A program made the position numbers and the translations under genes. From Nitriliruptoraceae bacterium (GTDB lineage Bacteria; Actinomycetota; Nitriliruptoria; Nitriliruptorales; Nitriliruptoraceae), in the NCBI GenBank assembly GCA_007123425.1, contig SKLC01000430.1, forward strand, positions 1 to 6,605: DNA of 6,605 bases, written 5' to 3'. The notes below the pieces were generated by a model. The model had not been told where the DNA came from, ran no database searches, and saw nothing but the letters and a program-made list of their open reading frames with translations. Below are positions 1-5,217 of this stretch, in pieces; the stretch's first letter is position 1, and every line of letters starts with the position of its first letter.

Positions 1-2
1 CA

Positions 3-179
3 CGGGCCCACGACCCGGTCCCGGAGCCCAGCGCCTCAGCTCGGGGCGAGGTGCCCCCGCCCCCACCCCCGGGGGAGCGGAACGGGGGCCCGCGGCCGGG
101 TGGGCCCGAGGGCTCGGGGCTGCAGGGGCGGCAGGGCCGAAAGAGCGAGGATGGCCCGGGGTTCCAGCCGCCTGCGTGA
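3..179 (+). CDS. Possible 3' end of an upstream gene (low-complexity tail)
   Basis: This frame is open from the left edge to a TGA at 177-179 and would encode about 58 residues rich in Pro, Gly, Glu and Arg, including a run of six prolines. About 88% of its codons end in G or C. The residue mix resembles the disordered tail of a larger protein, but I recognise no family. The other two forward frames are also open here and also GC-rich at third positions, so base composition alone does not decide the frame. The stop lies about 40 nt before the AT-rich repeat R1, which elsewhere in the window directly follows gene ends; this is the main reason for preferring this frame. It could equally be non-coding DNA. 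Confidence 0.27.
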   Translation, partial: RAHDPVPEPSASARGEVPPPPPPGERNGGPRPGGPEGSGLQGRQGRKSEDGPGFQPPA

Positions 180-217
180 TCCCGGTCGCGATCGCCGATT
201 CCGCGACACGAAGTTGA

Positions 218-248
218 AGCGACCAAGCGATATATCGACATGCCGACA
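218..248 (+). repeat. AT-rich intergenic element R1
   Basis: This is an AT-rich island in very GC-rich surroundings. It contains the 10-bp palindrome CGATATATCG (228-237), then ATG and CCGACA (243-248). Positions 228-248 match 5066-5086 (R3) at 17 of 21 bases without gaps. Positions 218-248 match 3175-3205 (R2) at 22 of 31 without gaps, including 14 of the first 16. It lies about 290 nt upstream of scpA. Its role is unknown: a regulator operator, a promoter-associated element or a short dispersed repeat are all possible. Confidence 0.6.
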
Positions 249-390
249 CATCTCTCGATCGGCCGCGTTGCCCGTGCGCGCGTCCTCGAGCCGACCTGCG
301 GCGAGGTCCCGCCCCGTCCGCGCGAGAACGCCGTGGCACTGCATCGTCCAAGGATCGCCGGGGTTGGTGGTCGGGGCCGGTCGAGCCGCT

Positions 391-419
391 CGCTGTGCGA
401 AGCGCGGCGCGGCTACCCT
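391..419 (+). promoter_or_regulatory. Weak candidate promoter for the scpAB operon
   Basis: TACCCT at 414-419 fits the TANNNT pattern of housekeeping -10 boxes in actinobacteria. The hexamer 17 nt upstream (391-396, CGCTGT) is a poor -35. It would give an untranslated leader of roughly 110 nt before the scpA ATG. Such matches arise by chance, so this is only the best candidate I see. Confidence 0.2.
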
Positions 420-420
420 C

Positions 421-466
421 GGCCCGCTCCGGCCCGCGGGGACGCGCGTCGACGGGGGAGCGGGCC
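421..466 (+). repeat. 10-bp perfect inverted repeat in the scpA leader
   Basis: GGCCCGCTCC (421-430) is exactly complementary to GGAGCGGGCC (457-466), giving a 10-bp GC-rich stem with a 26-nt loop. The loop itself contains the 10-bp palindrome GACGCGCGTC (441-450). It sits between the candidate -10 and the scpA start. It may be an RNA stem-loop in the 5' leader or a protein-binding dyad; chance pairing in GC-rich DNA is not excluded. Confidence 0.4.
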
Positions 467-538
467 CAACGAGCCCGCCGCCGGTAGGGCGCCCGCCGTC
501 CGGTCGCCGAGCAGCTGGCAGCAGGGACAGCGAGGCAG

Positions 539-1462
539 ATGACCTACCAGGTGAAGCTCGAGGTGTTCGAGGGGCCGTTCGATCTGCTCCTCCAGCTCAT
601 CGCGCGCCGCCGCCTCGACGTCTCCGAGGTCGACCTCGCGGAGATCACCGCCGACTTCCTCGCCCACCTCGAGGGCATCGAGGACCTCGACCTCGAGACG
701 GCGACCCGGTTCCTGGTGGTCGCCGCCACGCTGATCGAGCTCAAGGCGGCCCGCCTGCTGCCCGCCGAGGAGCGTGACGAGGTCGAGGACCTGCTCGGCG
801 ATGCCCGCGACATGCTCTACGCGCGGCTGCTGGAGTACCGCGCGTTCCGGGACGTGGCCCGGGTGCTCTCGCACCGACTGGTCCGCCACGAGGGCAACCT
901 CGGCCGTGACGTCGGACCCGAGGGCTGGATGCAGCGCCTCGTGCCCGACGCGCCACTGCCCGTCGACGCCGCCGGCCTCGCGGCGCTGGCCGCCGGCGCG
1001 ACCGTGGAGCGGCCCGAGCCCAGCGTCGATCTCACCCACATCCGCAAGAGCTACATCACCATCCGGGACGCGGCGGTCGAGCTGCTGGGCGGGCTCGGCC
1101 GCCGGGACCGCGGGCCCGGGCAGCTGGCGGCGTTCGATGACCTCGTGGGGGAGCGGGGCCGAGGCGACCGGGTGGTGTTCTTCCTCGCGGTCCTCGAGCT
1201 GTTCAAGCTCGGCCAGGTCGACCTGGAGCAGCCCGACCACCGCGCGCCCCTGCTCGTGGGGACCCGCGGGGACGGCAACGGCCTCGAGGCGCTCGACGAG
1301 CTCGGGGACGAGTACGACGTGCCGCCCGAGGCCGGCGACGGGCCCGGCGCTGACGCGGGCCCCCGGCACGGTCCCGGGCAGGACGACCAGCCCGATGGCG
1401 GTGGGGATGCCCCGGCCCCCGCCGACGCCGCCCCGGGCGACGACGACCCCCAGGAGGGCTGA
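539..1462 (+). CDS. scpA: Segregation and condensation protein A (kleisin of SMC-ScpAB)
   Basis: ScpA is the kleisin subunit that bridges the heads of the SMC dimer and binds ScpB, helping to compact and segregate the nucleoid in the cytoplasm. The 307-residue product opens with the family signature: LEVFEGPFDLLLQLI at residues 7-21, then DVSEVDLAEIT (27-37) and the helix FLVVAATLIELKAARLLP (58-75), the part expected to contact the SMC neck. The winged-helix C-domain is visible at 209-232 (DRVVFFLAVLELFKLGQV). From about residue 243 the protein continues into a Gly/Asp/Pro-rich tail of about 60 residues that the family does not need and that is probably disordered. The ATG at 539 puts the signature at the normal N-terminal position; its Shine-Dalgarno is only moderate. 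The stop is 1 nt before scpB. Confidence 0.96.
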   Translation: MTYQVKLEVFEGPFDLLLQLIARRRLDVSEVDLAEITADFLAHLEGIEDLDLETATRFLVVAATLIELKAARLLPAEERDEVEDLLGDARDMLYARLLEYRAFRDVARVLSHRLVRHEGNLGRDVGPEGWMQRLVPDAPLPVDAAGLAALAAGATVERPEPSVDLTHIRKSYITIRDAAVELLGGLGRRDRGPGQLAAFDDLVGERGRGDRVVFFLAVLELFKLGQVDLEQPDHRAPLLVGTRGDGNGLEALDELGDEYDVPPEAGDGPGADAGPRHGPGQDDQPDGGGDAPAPADAAPGDDDPQEG

Positions 1463-1463
1463 C

Positions 1464-2438
1464 GTGGACCTCGCGACGCGCCAGGGACTCGAAGCGCTGC
1501 TGTTCCTCGCGGAGGAGCCGCTCGGCGTCGAGGAGCTCGCCGACGTGCTCGAGCTCGAGCCCGATGAGGTCGAGGCCGAGGTCGAGGTGCTCGCGCAGCG
1601 CTACGCGGACGAGCAGCGGGGGATCGAGGTCCGCCGCGCGGGGGGCGGCTGGCGGATGTACACCGCCGCGGGGGCGCGCCCCGTGCTGGAGCGGTGGGCC
1701 CTGGCCGGCCGCAGCGGGCGCCTCACCCAGGCCGCGCTGGAGACGCTGGCGGTGATCGCCTACAAGCAGCCCATCAGCCGGCAGGAGATCGGCGACATCC
1801 GCGGCGTCAACGCCGACGGGGCGGTGCGCAGCCTCGTGGCCCGCGGGCTGGTCGAGGAGGCCGGGCGGGACGAGGGCCCCGGCCAGGCGCTGCTGTACGG
1901 CACCACGACGCTCTTCCTCGAGCGCATCGGCATCGACGGCCTCGAGGAGCTGCCGCCGCTGACCGAGTTCCTGCCGGAGGCCCCGGCCCCCGACGAGCCC
2001 GAGCTGGGCGCGATCCGGGAGGCCCGGCGGCGGATCGCCGAGGCCAGCGCGAGCCGTGACGCCGACCCCGCGACCAACACCGGCCCCGACGCGAGCGAGG
2101 ACGACGACGCCCTGCCCGCCCCGCAGGCCCACGTGGCCGAGCGGGGCGACATCGACCAGCTCACCGACCGACTCGACCAGGCCGCCAAGTCGGCCGTCGA
2201 CCGGCTCCGCCAGGCGGTCTCGGCGGCCGAGCGCGCGGAGTCCGATCACGACCCGGAGGGCCCGGCGGGGGAGCCGGGGGATGACCAGGAGGCCCCGGCG
2301 GACGGGCCAGACGATGCCCGCGACGCCGCGGCGGGCGAGCCGGACGATGACCAGGAGGCCCCGGCGGACGGGCCGGAGGATGCCCACGACGCCGTGGCGG
2401 GCGAGCCGGACGACGACGAGCGGGTCCAGGATGGCTGA
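1464..2438 (+). CDS. scpB: Segregation and condensation protein B with long acidic tail
   Basis: ScpB dimerises and binds ScpA in the SMC condensin. I chose the GTG at 1464: it has a perfect AGGAGG (1452-1457) 6 nt upstream, inside the last scpA codons, and places the first winged helix (TRQGLEALLFLAEEPL) at the N terminus. The frame is open far upstream, but that part shadows scpA. The second winged helix is classic: ALETLAVIAYKQPISRQEI (91-109), DIRGVNADGAVRSL (111-124) and LLYGTTTLFLERIGI (143-157), ending at ELPPL (162-166). The product is 324 residues; the family is usually about 180-250. The extra 150 residues hold two possible helices (about 183-196 and 229-262) and a tandem acidic repeat (268-318). 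The end overlaps rluB by 8 nt. Confidence 0.95.
   Translation: MDLATRQGLEALLFLAEEPLGVEELADVLELEPDEVEAEVEVLAQRYADEQRGIEVRRAGGGWRMYTAAGARPVLERWALAGRSGRLTQAALETLAVIAYKQPISRQEIGDIRGVNADGAVRSLVARGLVEEAGRDEGPGQALLYGTTTLFLERIGIDGLEELPPLTEFLPEAPAPDEPELGAIREARRRIAEASASRDADPATNTGPDASEDDDALPAPQAHVAERGDIDQLTDRLDQAAKSAVDRLRQAVSAAERAESDHDPEGPAGEPGDDQEAPADGPDDARDAAAGEPDDDQEAPADGPEDAHDAVAGEPDDDERVQDG
2265..2417 (+). repeat. 66-bp tandem repeat encoding the ScpB tail
   Basis: Two near-identical 66-bp units (2265-2330 and 2331-2396) and a partial third (2397-2417) encode 22-residue units beginning AGEP and containing DDQEAPADGP. The period is a multiple of three, so unit number can change without a frameshift. 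The units are strongly acidic, with Asp, Glu, Ala, Pro and Gly predominating. This looks like recent in-frame duplication, probably by slippage. Confidence 0.85.
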
Positions 2439-3171
2439 GGAGCGACTGCAGAAGGTCCTGGCGGCGGCCGGCATCGGCTCGCGCCGCGCCTGCGAGGAGC
2501 TCATCGCCCAGGGCCGTGTCGCCGTGAACGGCGAGATCGCCTCGCTGGGGGACAAGGCCGACCGCCAGGGGGACGTCGTCACCCTCGACGGGGAGCGGAT
2601 CAACGTCGACCCGGATCTCGTCTACGTCCTGCTCAACAAGCCCCGGGGCGTGATCACCACCGCCGACGACCCCGAGGGGCGCCCCACGGTGATGGACCTG
2701 ATCAACCTGCCGCAGCGGCTGTTCCCGGTCGGGCGGCTCGACCAGGACACCGAGGGTCTGCTGCTGCTGACCAACGACGGCGAGCTGGCCAACGCGCTCA
2801 CCCACCCCTCCTACGAGGTCGAGCGGCTCTATGTCGCGCTGATCGCCGGGGCCGTGCGTCGCGAGACGATCGCCCGGCTGCGCCAGGGGGTCGAGCTGGA
2901 CGACGGGTTCGCCCGACCGCGACGCGTGCGCCTGCTCGAGCAGGAGGCGGGGCGCAGCCTCGTGGAGGTGGTCATGACCGAGGGGCGCAAGCGCGAGGTG
3001 CGTCGCTTGCTCGGCGCGCTCGACCTCAAGGTCGAGCGGCTGGCCCGCGTGGCCTACGGCGGTGTCGAGCTCGGAGAGCTGCGTCAGGGCAAGTGGCGGT
3101 TCCTCACCCAGGCCGAGATCGGCCAGCTGCATGCCGCGGTGGCCGAGCGGGGCCGGCGGCGACCGACCTAG
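2431..3171 (+). CDS. rluB: RluB/RsuA-family rRNA pseudouridine synthase
   Basis: The enzyme isomerises a uridine in rRNA to pseudouridine. The 246-residue product begins with an S4 RNA-binding domain (ERLQKVLAAAGIGSRRACEELI at 4-25, then GRVAVNGE at 28-35). The catalytic domain has LLNKPRGVITT (67-77) and the signature GRLDQDTEGLLLLTNDG (101-117), where D104 is the expected catalytic aspartate. EGRKREVRRLL (184-194) is the usual C-terminal motif. The adjacent position after scpAB is typical of RluB, which modifies 23S rRNA near the peptidyl-transferase centre; the sequence alone does not separate RluB cleanly from RsuA-like relatives. ATG 2431 overlaps the end of scpB by 8 nt with no clear Shine-Dalgarno, which suggests translational coupling. 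Confidence 0.93.
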   Translation: MAEERLQKVLAAAGIGSRRACEELIAQGRVAVNGEIASLGDKADRQGDVVTLDGERINVDPDLVYVLLNKPRGVITTADDPEGRPTVMDLINLPQRLFPVGRLDQDTEGLLLLTNDGELANALTHPSYEVERLYVALIAGAVRRETIARLRQGVELDDGFARPRRVRLLEQEAGRSLVEVVMTEGRKREVRRLLGALDLKVERLARVAYGGVELGELRQGKWRFLTQAEIGQLHAAVAERGRRRPT

Positions 3172-3174
3172 AGA

Positions 3175-3205
3175 AGCGATCTAGCGATATGGACATCTGT
3201 CGACA
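3175..3205 (+). repeat. AT-rich intergenic element R2
   Basis: R2 starts 3 nt after the rluB stop. AGCGATCTAGCGATAT (3175-3190) matches the start of R1 at 14 of 16 bases. It ends with the palindrome TGTCGACA (3198-3205), which also occurs in R3 (5079-5086) and, with one change, in R1. It is the most diverged of the three in the central part. It lies 47 nt upstream of the aroH start and may carry an aroH promoter or operator. Confidence 0.55.
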
Positions 3206-3214
3206 AAGCGAGAA

Positions 3215-3246
3215 GCGCGCCGCCTCCGGGTCGGCGCGCCAGGAGG
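3215..3246 (+). promoter_or_regulatory. Hairpin abutting the aroH Shine-Dalgarno, with anti-SD loop
   Basis: GCGCGCCG (3215-3222) pairs perfectly with CGGCGCGC (3232-3239), an 8-bp stem with a 9-nt loop. The loop begins with CCTCC (3223-3227), exactly complementary to GGAGG (3242-3246) in the AGGAGG ribosome-binding site of aroH that follows the stem by one base. The loop could pair with the ribosome site as a pseudoknot, or as an alternative hairpin, and so limit aroH translation. The hairpin might instead help end rluB transcription, although no T-run follows. The pairing is seen directly; any regulatory role is inference. Confidence 0.4.
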
Positions 3247-3252
3247 TAGCCG

Positions 3253-3633
3253 GTGAGTACCGACGACGTGCCCCGCGTGCGAGCGCTGCGTGGCGCCACG
3301 ACCCTGGAGCAGGACGAGCGCGAGCACCTGCTGGCCAGGACCCAGGAGCTGATCCACGAGCTGTTCGAGCGCAACGGCCTCGACGAGGACGACCTGATCT
3401 CGATCGTCTTCACGGCGACCGGCGACGTGCACAGCGCCTACCCGGCCGAGGCGGCCCGAGAGGCGGGCATCACTCACGTCCCGCTGCTCTGTGCCCGCGA
3501 GCTCGAGATCGACGGCGGCATCGACCGCTGCGTGCGCATCCTGCTGCACGCCTACACCCCGCGTGCGGTCCGGGACCTGCGGCACGTCTACCTGCACGAG
3601 GCGCGACAGCTGCGCACCGACCTGCCGGAGTGA
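3253..3633 (+). CDS. aroH: Chorismate mutase, AroH class
   Basis: It catalyses the Claisen rearrangement of chorismate to prephenate, the first committed step to phenylalanine and tyrosine. The 126-residue product matches the trimeric Bacillus subtilis-type enzyme (127 residues) over its whole length. RGATT at 13-17 carries the arginine equivalent to B. subtilis R7. LLCARELEIDGGIDRCVR (78-95) carries the equivalents of C75 (C80), E78 (E83) and R90 (R95). RHVYL (110-114) carries the equivalent of Y108 (Y113). The GTG at 3253 is preceded by a perfect AGGAGG (3241-3246) with 6-nt spacing. There is no separate regulatory domain, which is normal for this class. tyrA, the next enzyme in the pathway, follows after 214 nt, so the pair probably serves tyrosine synthesis. 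Confidence 0.96.
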   Translation: MSTDDVPRVRALRGATTLEQDEREHLLARTQELIHELFERNGLDEDDLISIVFTATGDVHSAYPAEAAREAGITHVPLLCARELEIDGGIDRCVRILLHAYTPRAVRDLRHVYLHEARQLRTDLPE

Positions 3634-3666
3634 CCGCGCTCGGGGCAGCGCGAGCGCGCGTCGTCA

Positions 3667-3691
3667 GCGCCACGGCCGCGGGCTGTGGCGC
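3667..3691 (+). terminator. Strong hairpin after aroH, no U-tract
   Basis: GCGCCAC (3667-3673) pairs with GTGGCGC (3685-3691). The stem continues inward through one G-U and two G-C pairs to 10 bp with a 5-nt loop. It begins 34 nt after the aroH stop. No T-run follows, so it may be a U-less terminator, an RNA-stabilising 3' structure or chance. Confidence 0.3.
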
Positions 3692-3777
3692 CGTCGCACG
3701 GGTCACGAGGCCGCCGACCGCCCCCGCAGCGGCGCTTGGGCCGGACCGCGGTGCCGGGCGCGCGTCCAAATCGCAGC

Positions 3778-3800
3778 ACGCGCCATCTCAGCGCGTTTTT
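3778..3800 (+). terminator. Terminator-like hairpin with T5 in the aroH-tyrA gap
   Basis: ACGCGC (3778-3783) pairs with GCGCGT (3791-3796), a 6-bp stem with a 7-nt loop, and the run TTTTT spans 3796-3800. This is the only T5 I see in the window. It ends 47 nt before the tyrA ATG. An upstream GCGCGT (3760-3765) could pair with the left arm instead, as an antiterminator would. It may end aroH transcripts or act as an attenuator for tyrA. The stem is short, so confidence is moderate. Confidence 0.4.
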
Positions 3801-3847
3801 GCAGGTCGGTGGCGCGGGTTCGCGCGGGATCTCGCCGGGGGTCGCGG

Positions 3848-5068
3848 ATGAGCGGGCGCGACGGGGACGACGCCGCGAGGGAGTCCGTCGTCGACCGGGG
3901 TCACGCGGCGAGCGGGTCGAGCGAGCCGGGTGTGCAGCGCCTCGCGGTCGTCGGCGCAGGGCTCGTGGGTGGCTCGGTGGCCCTGGCCGCCATGGCCGCG
4001 GGGGTGCCCCAGGTGGTCGTCACCGATGCGCAGGACGGGGTCCGCGACCGGGCCCGCGCCCTGGGGCTGGGTCACGAGGTGCGCGCGTCGCTCCGGGCCA
4101 CGGTGGAGGACGCGGATCTGGTTGTTGTTGCCATTCCCAGTCACCTCGTACCTGAGGTCGTGGCAGAGATCGCCAAATGCGTGCATATGCGCGCAACTAT
4201 TACAGATGCTGCCAGCCTAAAGTCTCATCTTTTACTTGAGGTTGAGTCCAATCTCGAGGCACTAGGGATCAATCCAGGTGTTTTCGTCGGTGGGCATCCG
4301 ATGGCCGGCAGCGAGAGCAGCGGGCCGGACGCTGCGGATGGATCTTTGTTCCAGGGGGCGACCTGGGCGCTGACCCCCACCGCCGCGACCAGCGACGCGG
4401 CGCTGCAGCGCCTGTCCCGGTTCGTCTCGTCGCTCGGCGCCCGGACGCTGGTGGTCTCCCCCCAGCGGCACGACGAGCTGGTCGCGGTGGTCAGTCACCT
4501 GCCCCAGGTGGCCGCCTCGTGCCTGGCCGACGTCGCCGCCGACGTGGCGGCCAGCTCCGGCCAGGCGGTCCTCGCGCTGGCCGGAGGGGGGTTCCGGGAC
4601 ACGACCCGGATCGCGGCGAGCGACCCGGAGCTGTGGCTGGGGATCCTGCAGGGCAACGACGCCGCGGTCCTCGAGGCATTGGACGCCTACCGGCAGCGGC
4701 TCGACGAGCTGGCGGACTCGCTGCGCGGGGGAGACCGGGACGCGCTGGTCGCCCAGCTGCGACGGGCGAGCGAGGCGCGCCGGCAGCTGGTCCCCAAGGA
4801 GGGCCCGAGAGAGGTCGTGGACCTGGTGGTGGCCCTCGACGACCGGCCGGGGGCGCTGGCGCTGGCGACCGGCGCGCTCGGGGAGGCGGGGATCAACGTC
4901 GAGGACCTCGCCATGCGGCATGCGGCGGAGGGGGAGCGCGGAGCGCTGCTGGTCCGGGTGGAGGCCGGGGCCGCCGGGCGCGGCCTGGCGGCCGTGCGCG
5001 AGCGCGGGCTCGCCGCCCACATCGAGAGCGGCGCGGAGAACGGGCCAGGAGCGTCCTCGGATCGTTGA
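3848..5068 (+). CDS. tyrA: Prephenate (or arogenate) dehydrogenase with ACT domain
   Basis: TyrA oxidatively decarboxylates prephenate to 4-hydroxyphenylpyruvate (or arogenate to tyrosine). In this 406-residue product, RLAVVGAGLVGGS (31-43) is the Rossmann GxGxxG, and D60 at the end of VVVTD suggests NAD preference. DAASLK (120-125), GGHPMAGSES (148-157, H150 the expected catalytic histidine), SHLPQ (216-220) and GGFRDTTRIA (248-257) are family active-site motifs. Residues 322-395 form an ACT domain (VALDDRPGALA...GINVEDL), suggesting feedback control by an aromatic amino acid. Prephenate versus arogenate specificity cannot be read here. I chose ATG 3848, with GGGGG 6 nt upstream; GTG 3932, just before the Rossmann motif, is an alternative. 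The frame is open farther upstream without coding sense. Codons for residues 92-148 are markedly AT-rich (separate entry). Confidence 0.94.
   Translation: MSGRDGDDAARESVVDRGHAASGSSEPGVQRLAVVGAGLVGGSVALAAMAAGVPQVVVTDAQDGVRDRARALGLGHEVRASLRATVEDADLVVVAIPSHLVPEVVAEIAKCVHMRATITDAASLKSHLLLEVESNLEALGINPGVFVGGHPMAGSESSGPDAADGSLFQGATWALTPTAATSDAALQRLSRFVSSLGARTLVVSPQRHDELVAVVSHLPQVAASCLADVAADVAASSGQAVLALAGGGFRDTTRIAASDPELWLGILQGNDAAVLEALDAYRQRLDELADSLRGGDRDALVAQLRRASEARRQLVPKEGPREVVDLVVALDDRPGALALATGALGEAGINVEDLAMRHAAEGERGALLVRVEAGAAGRGLAAVRERGLAAHIESGAENGPGASSDR
4121..4291 (+). other. AT-rich, atypical-codon block inside tyrA
   Basis: By hand count 4121-4290 has 86 of 170 G+C (about 51%), and 4201-4250 has 44%. 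The flanks 4021-4080 (78%) and 4441-4500 (72%) are typical of the window. Only 26 of 57 codons (46%) end in G or C, against 18 of 20 in the codons just before. It opens with three consecutive GTT valines and contains AAA, ATT, ACA, CTA, CTT and TTA codons. The reading frame is unbroken and the encoded residues (92-148, second half of the Rossmann domain up to the HPMAG motif) fit the family. A milder excess of AT-ending codons continues to about 4356. Confidence 0.85.
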
Positions 5069-5107
5069 TATATCGCTATGTCGACAATCGATATATCGAT
5101 AGAGCGA
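5065..5107. repeat. AT-rich intergenic element R3 with 14-bp palindrome
   Basis: R3 starts in the last codons of tyrA: the T and GA of its TGA stop are part of TGATATATCG. It carries three dyads: TGATATATCG (imperfect, 5066-5075), TGTCGACA (5079-5086) and the perfect 14-bp palindrome ATCGATATATCGAT (5087-5100). Positions 5066-5086 match R1 at 17 of 21 bases; read on the other strand, the right half also resembles R1. TTGATA (5065-5070) is one base from a -35 consensus, but no well-spaced -10 follows. It is 111 nt upstream of aroA, and the DNA between shows only GC-rich minor dyads. Confidence 0.65.
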
Positions 5108-5217
5108 CCATCTCAGCCGCCCGGCGCGGACGTGCGCCCGCGCAGTGGGGCTGGCAGGCTTCGCACGACGGGCCGCACCTCGGCCCGGCCCCCGCCAGCT
5201 GCGAGCCGGAGCGCGCC

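Larger units (their letters stand above)
180..538. other. Gene-free leader upstream of scpA
   Basis: I support no gene in these 359 bases. Open frames run through on both strands, but their translations are Arg/Pro/Gly-rich and match no family I know; they are expected in DNA this GC-rich. The stretch holds the AT-rich element R1 near its left end, a weak -10-like hexamer at 414-419 and a perfect 10-bp inverted repeat at 421-466. The scpA operon probably starts transcription within it. Confidence 0.6.

Noticed and set aside
218..248. R1 as a parS site, since condensin genes lie next to it
   Set aside because: It lacks the GTGAAAC/GTTTCAC-type parS dyad, and related copies lie beside aroH and aroA, so a ParB role has no support.
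36..344. A 102-codon minus-strand frame in the leader region
   Set aside because: No family resemblance; it crosses R1 and has no Shine-Dalgarno that convinced me. I treat it as chance.
100..777. A 225-codon forward frame running from the leader into scpA
   Set aside because: The translation is Arg/Gly/Pro-rich, and it overlaps scpA, whose motifs are unambiguous in another frame.
1203..2603. A 466-codon minus-strand frame opposite scpA/scpB/rluB
   Set aside because: Low-complexity translation with no recognisable motifs, opposite three strong genes in the expected operon order.
3491..3847. Upstream extension of the tyrA frame into aroH
   Set aside because: The extension shadows aroH and the intergenic gap and adds no TyrA homology. 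The Rossmann motif sits at the normal distance from ATG 3848.
4236..4268. Possible internal promoter in the AT-rich block of tyrA (TTGAGT 4242-4247, TAGGGA 4263-4268)
   Set aside because: Spacing is 15 nt and the -10 is poor. Codon bias explains the AT content without needing a promoter.
5124..5143. Small GC hairpin upstream of aroA (GCGCGG with CCGCGC)
   Set aside because: A 6-bp GC-only stem without a T-run is expected by chance at this composition.
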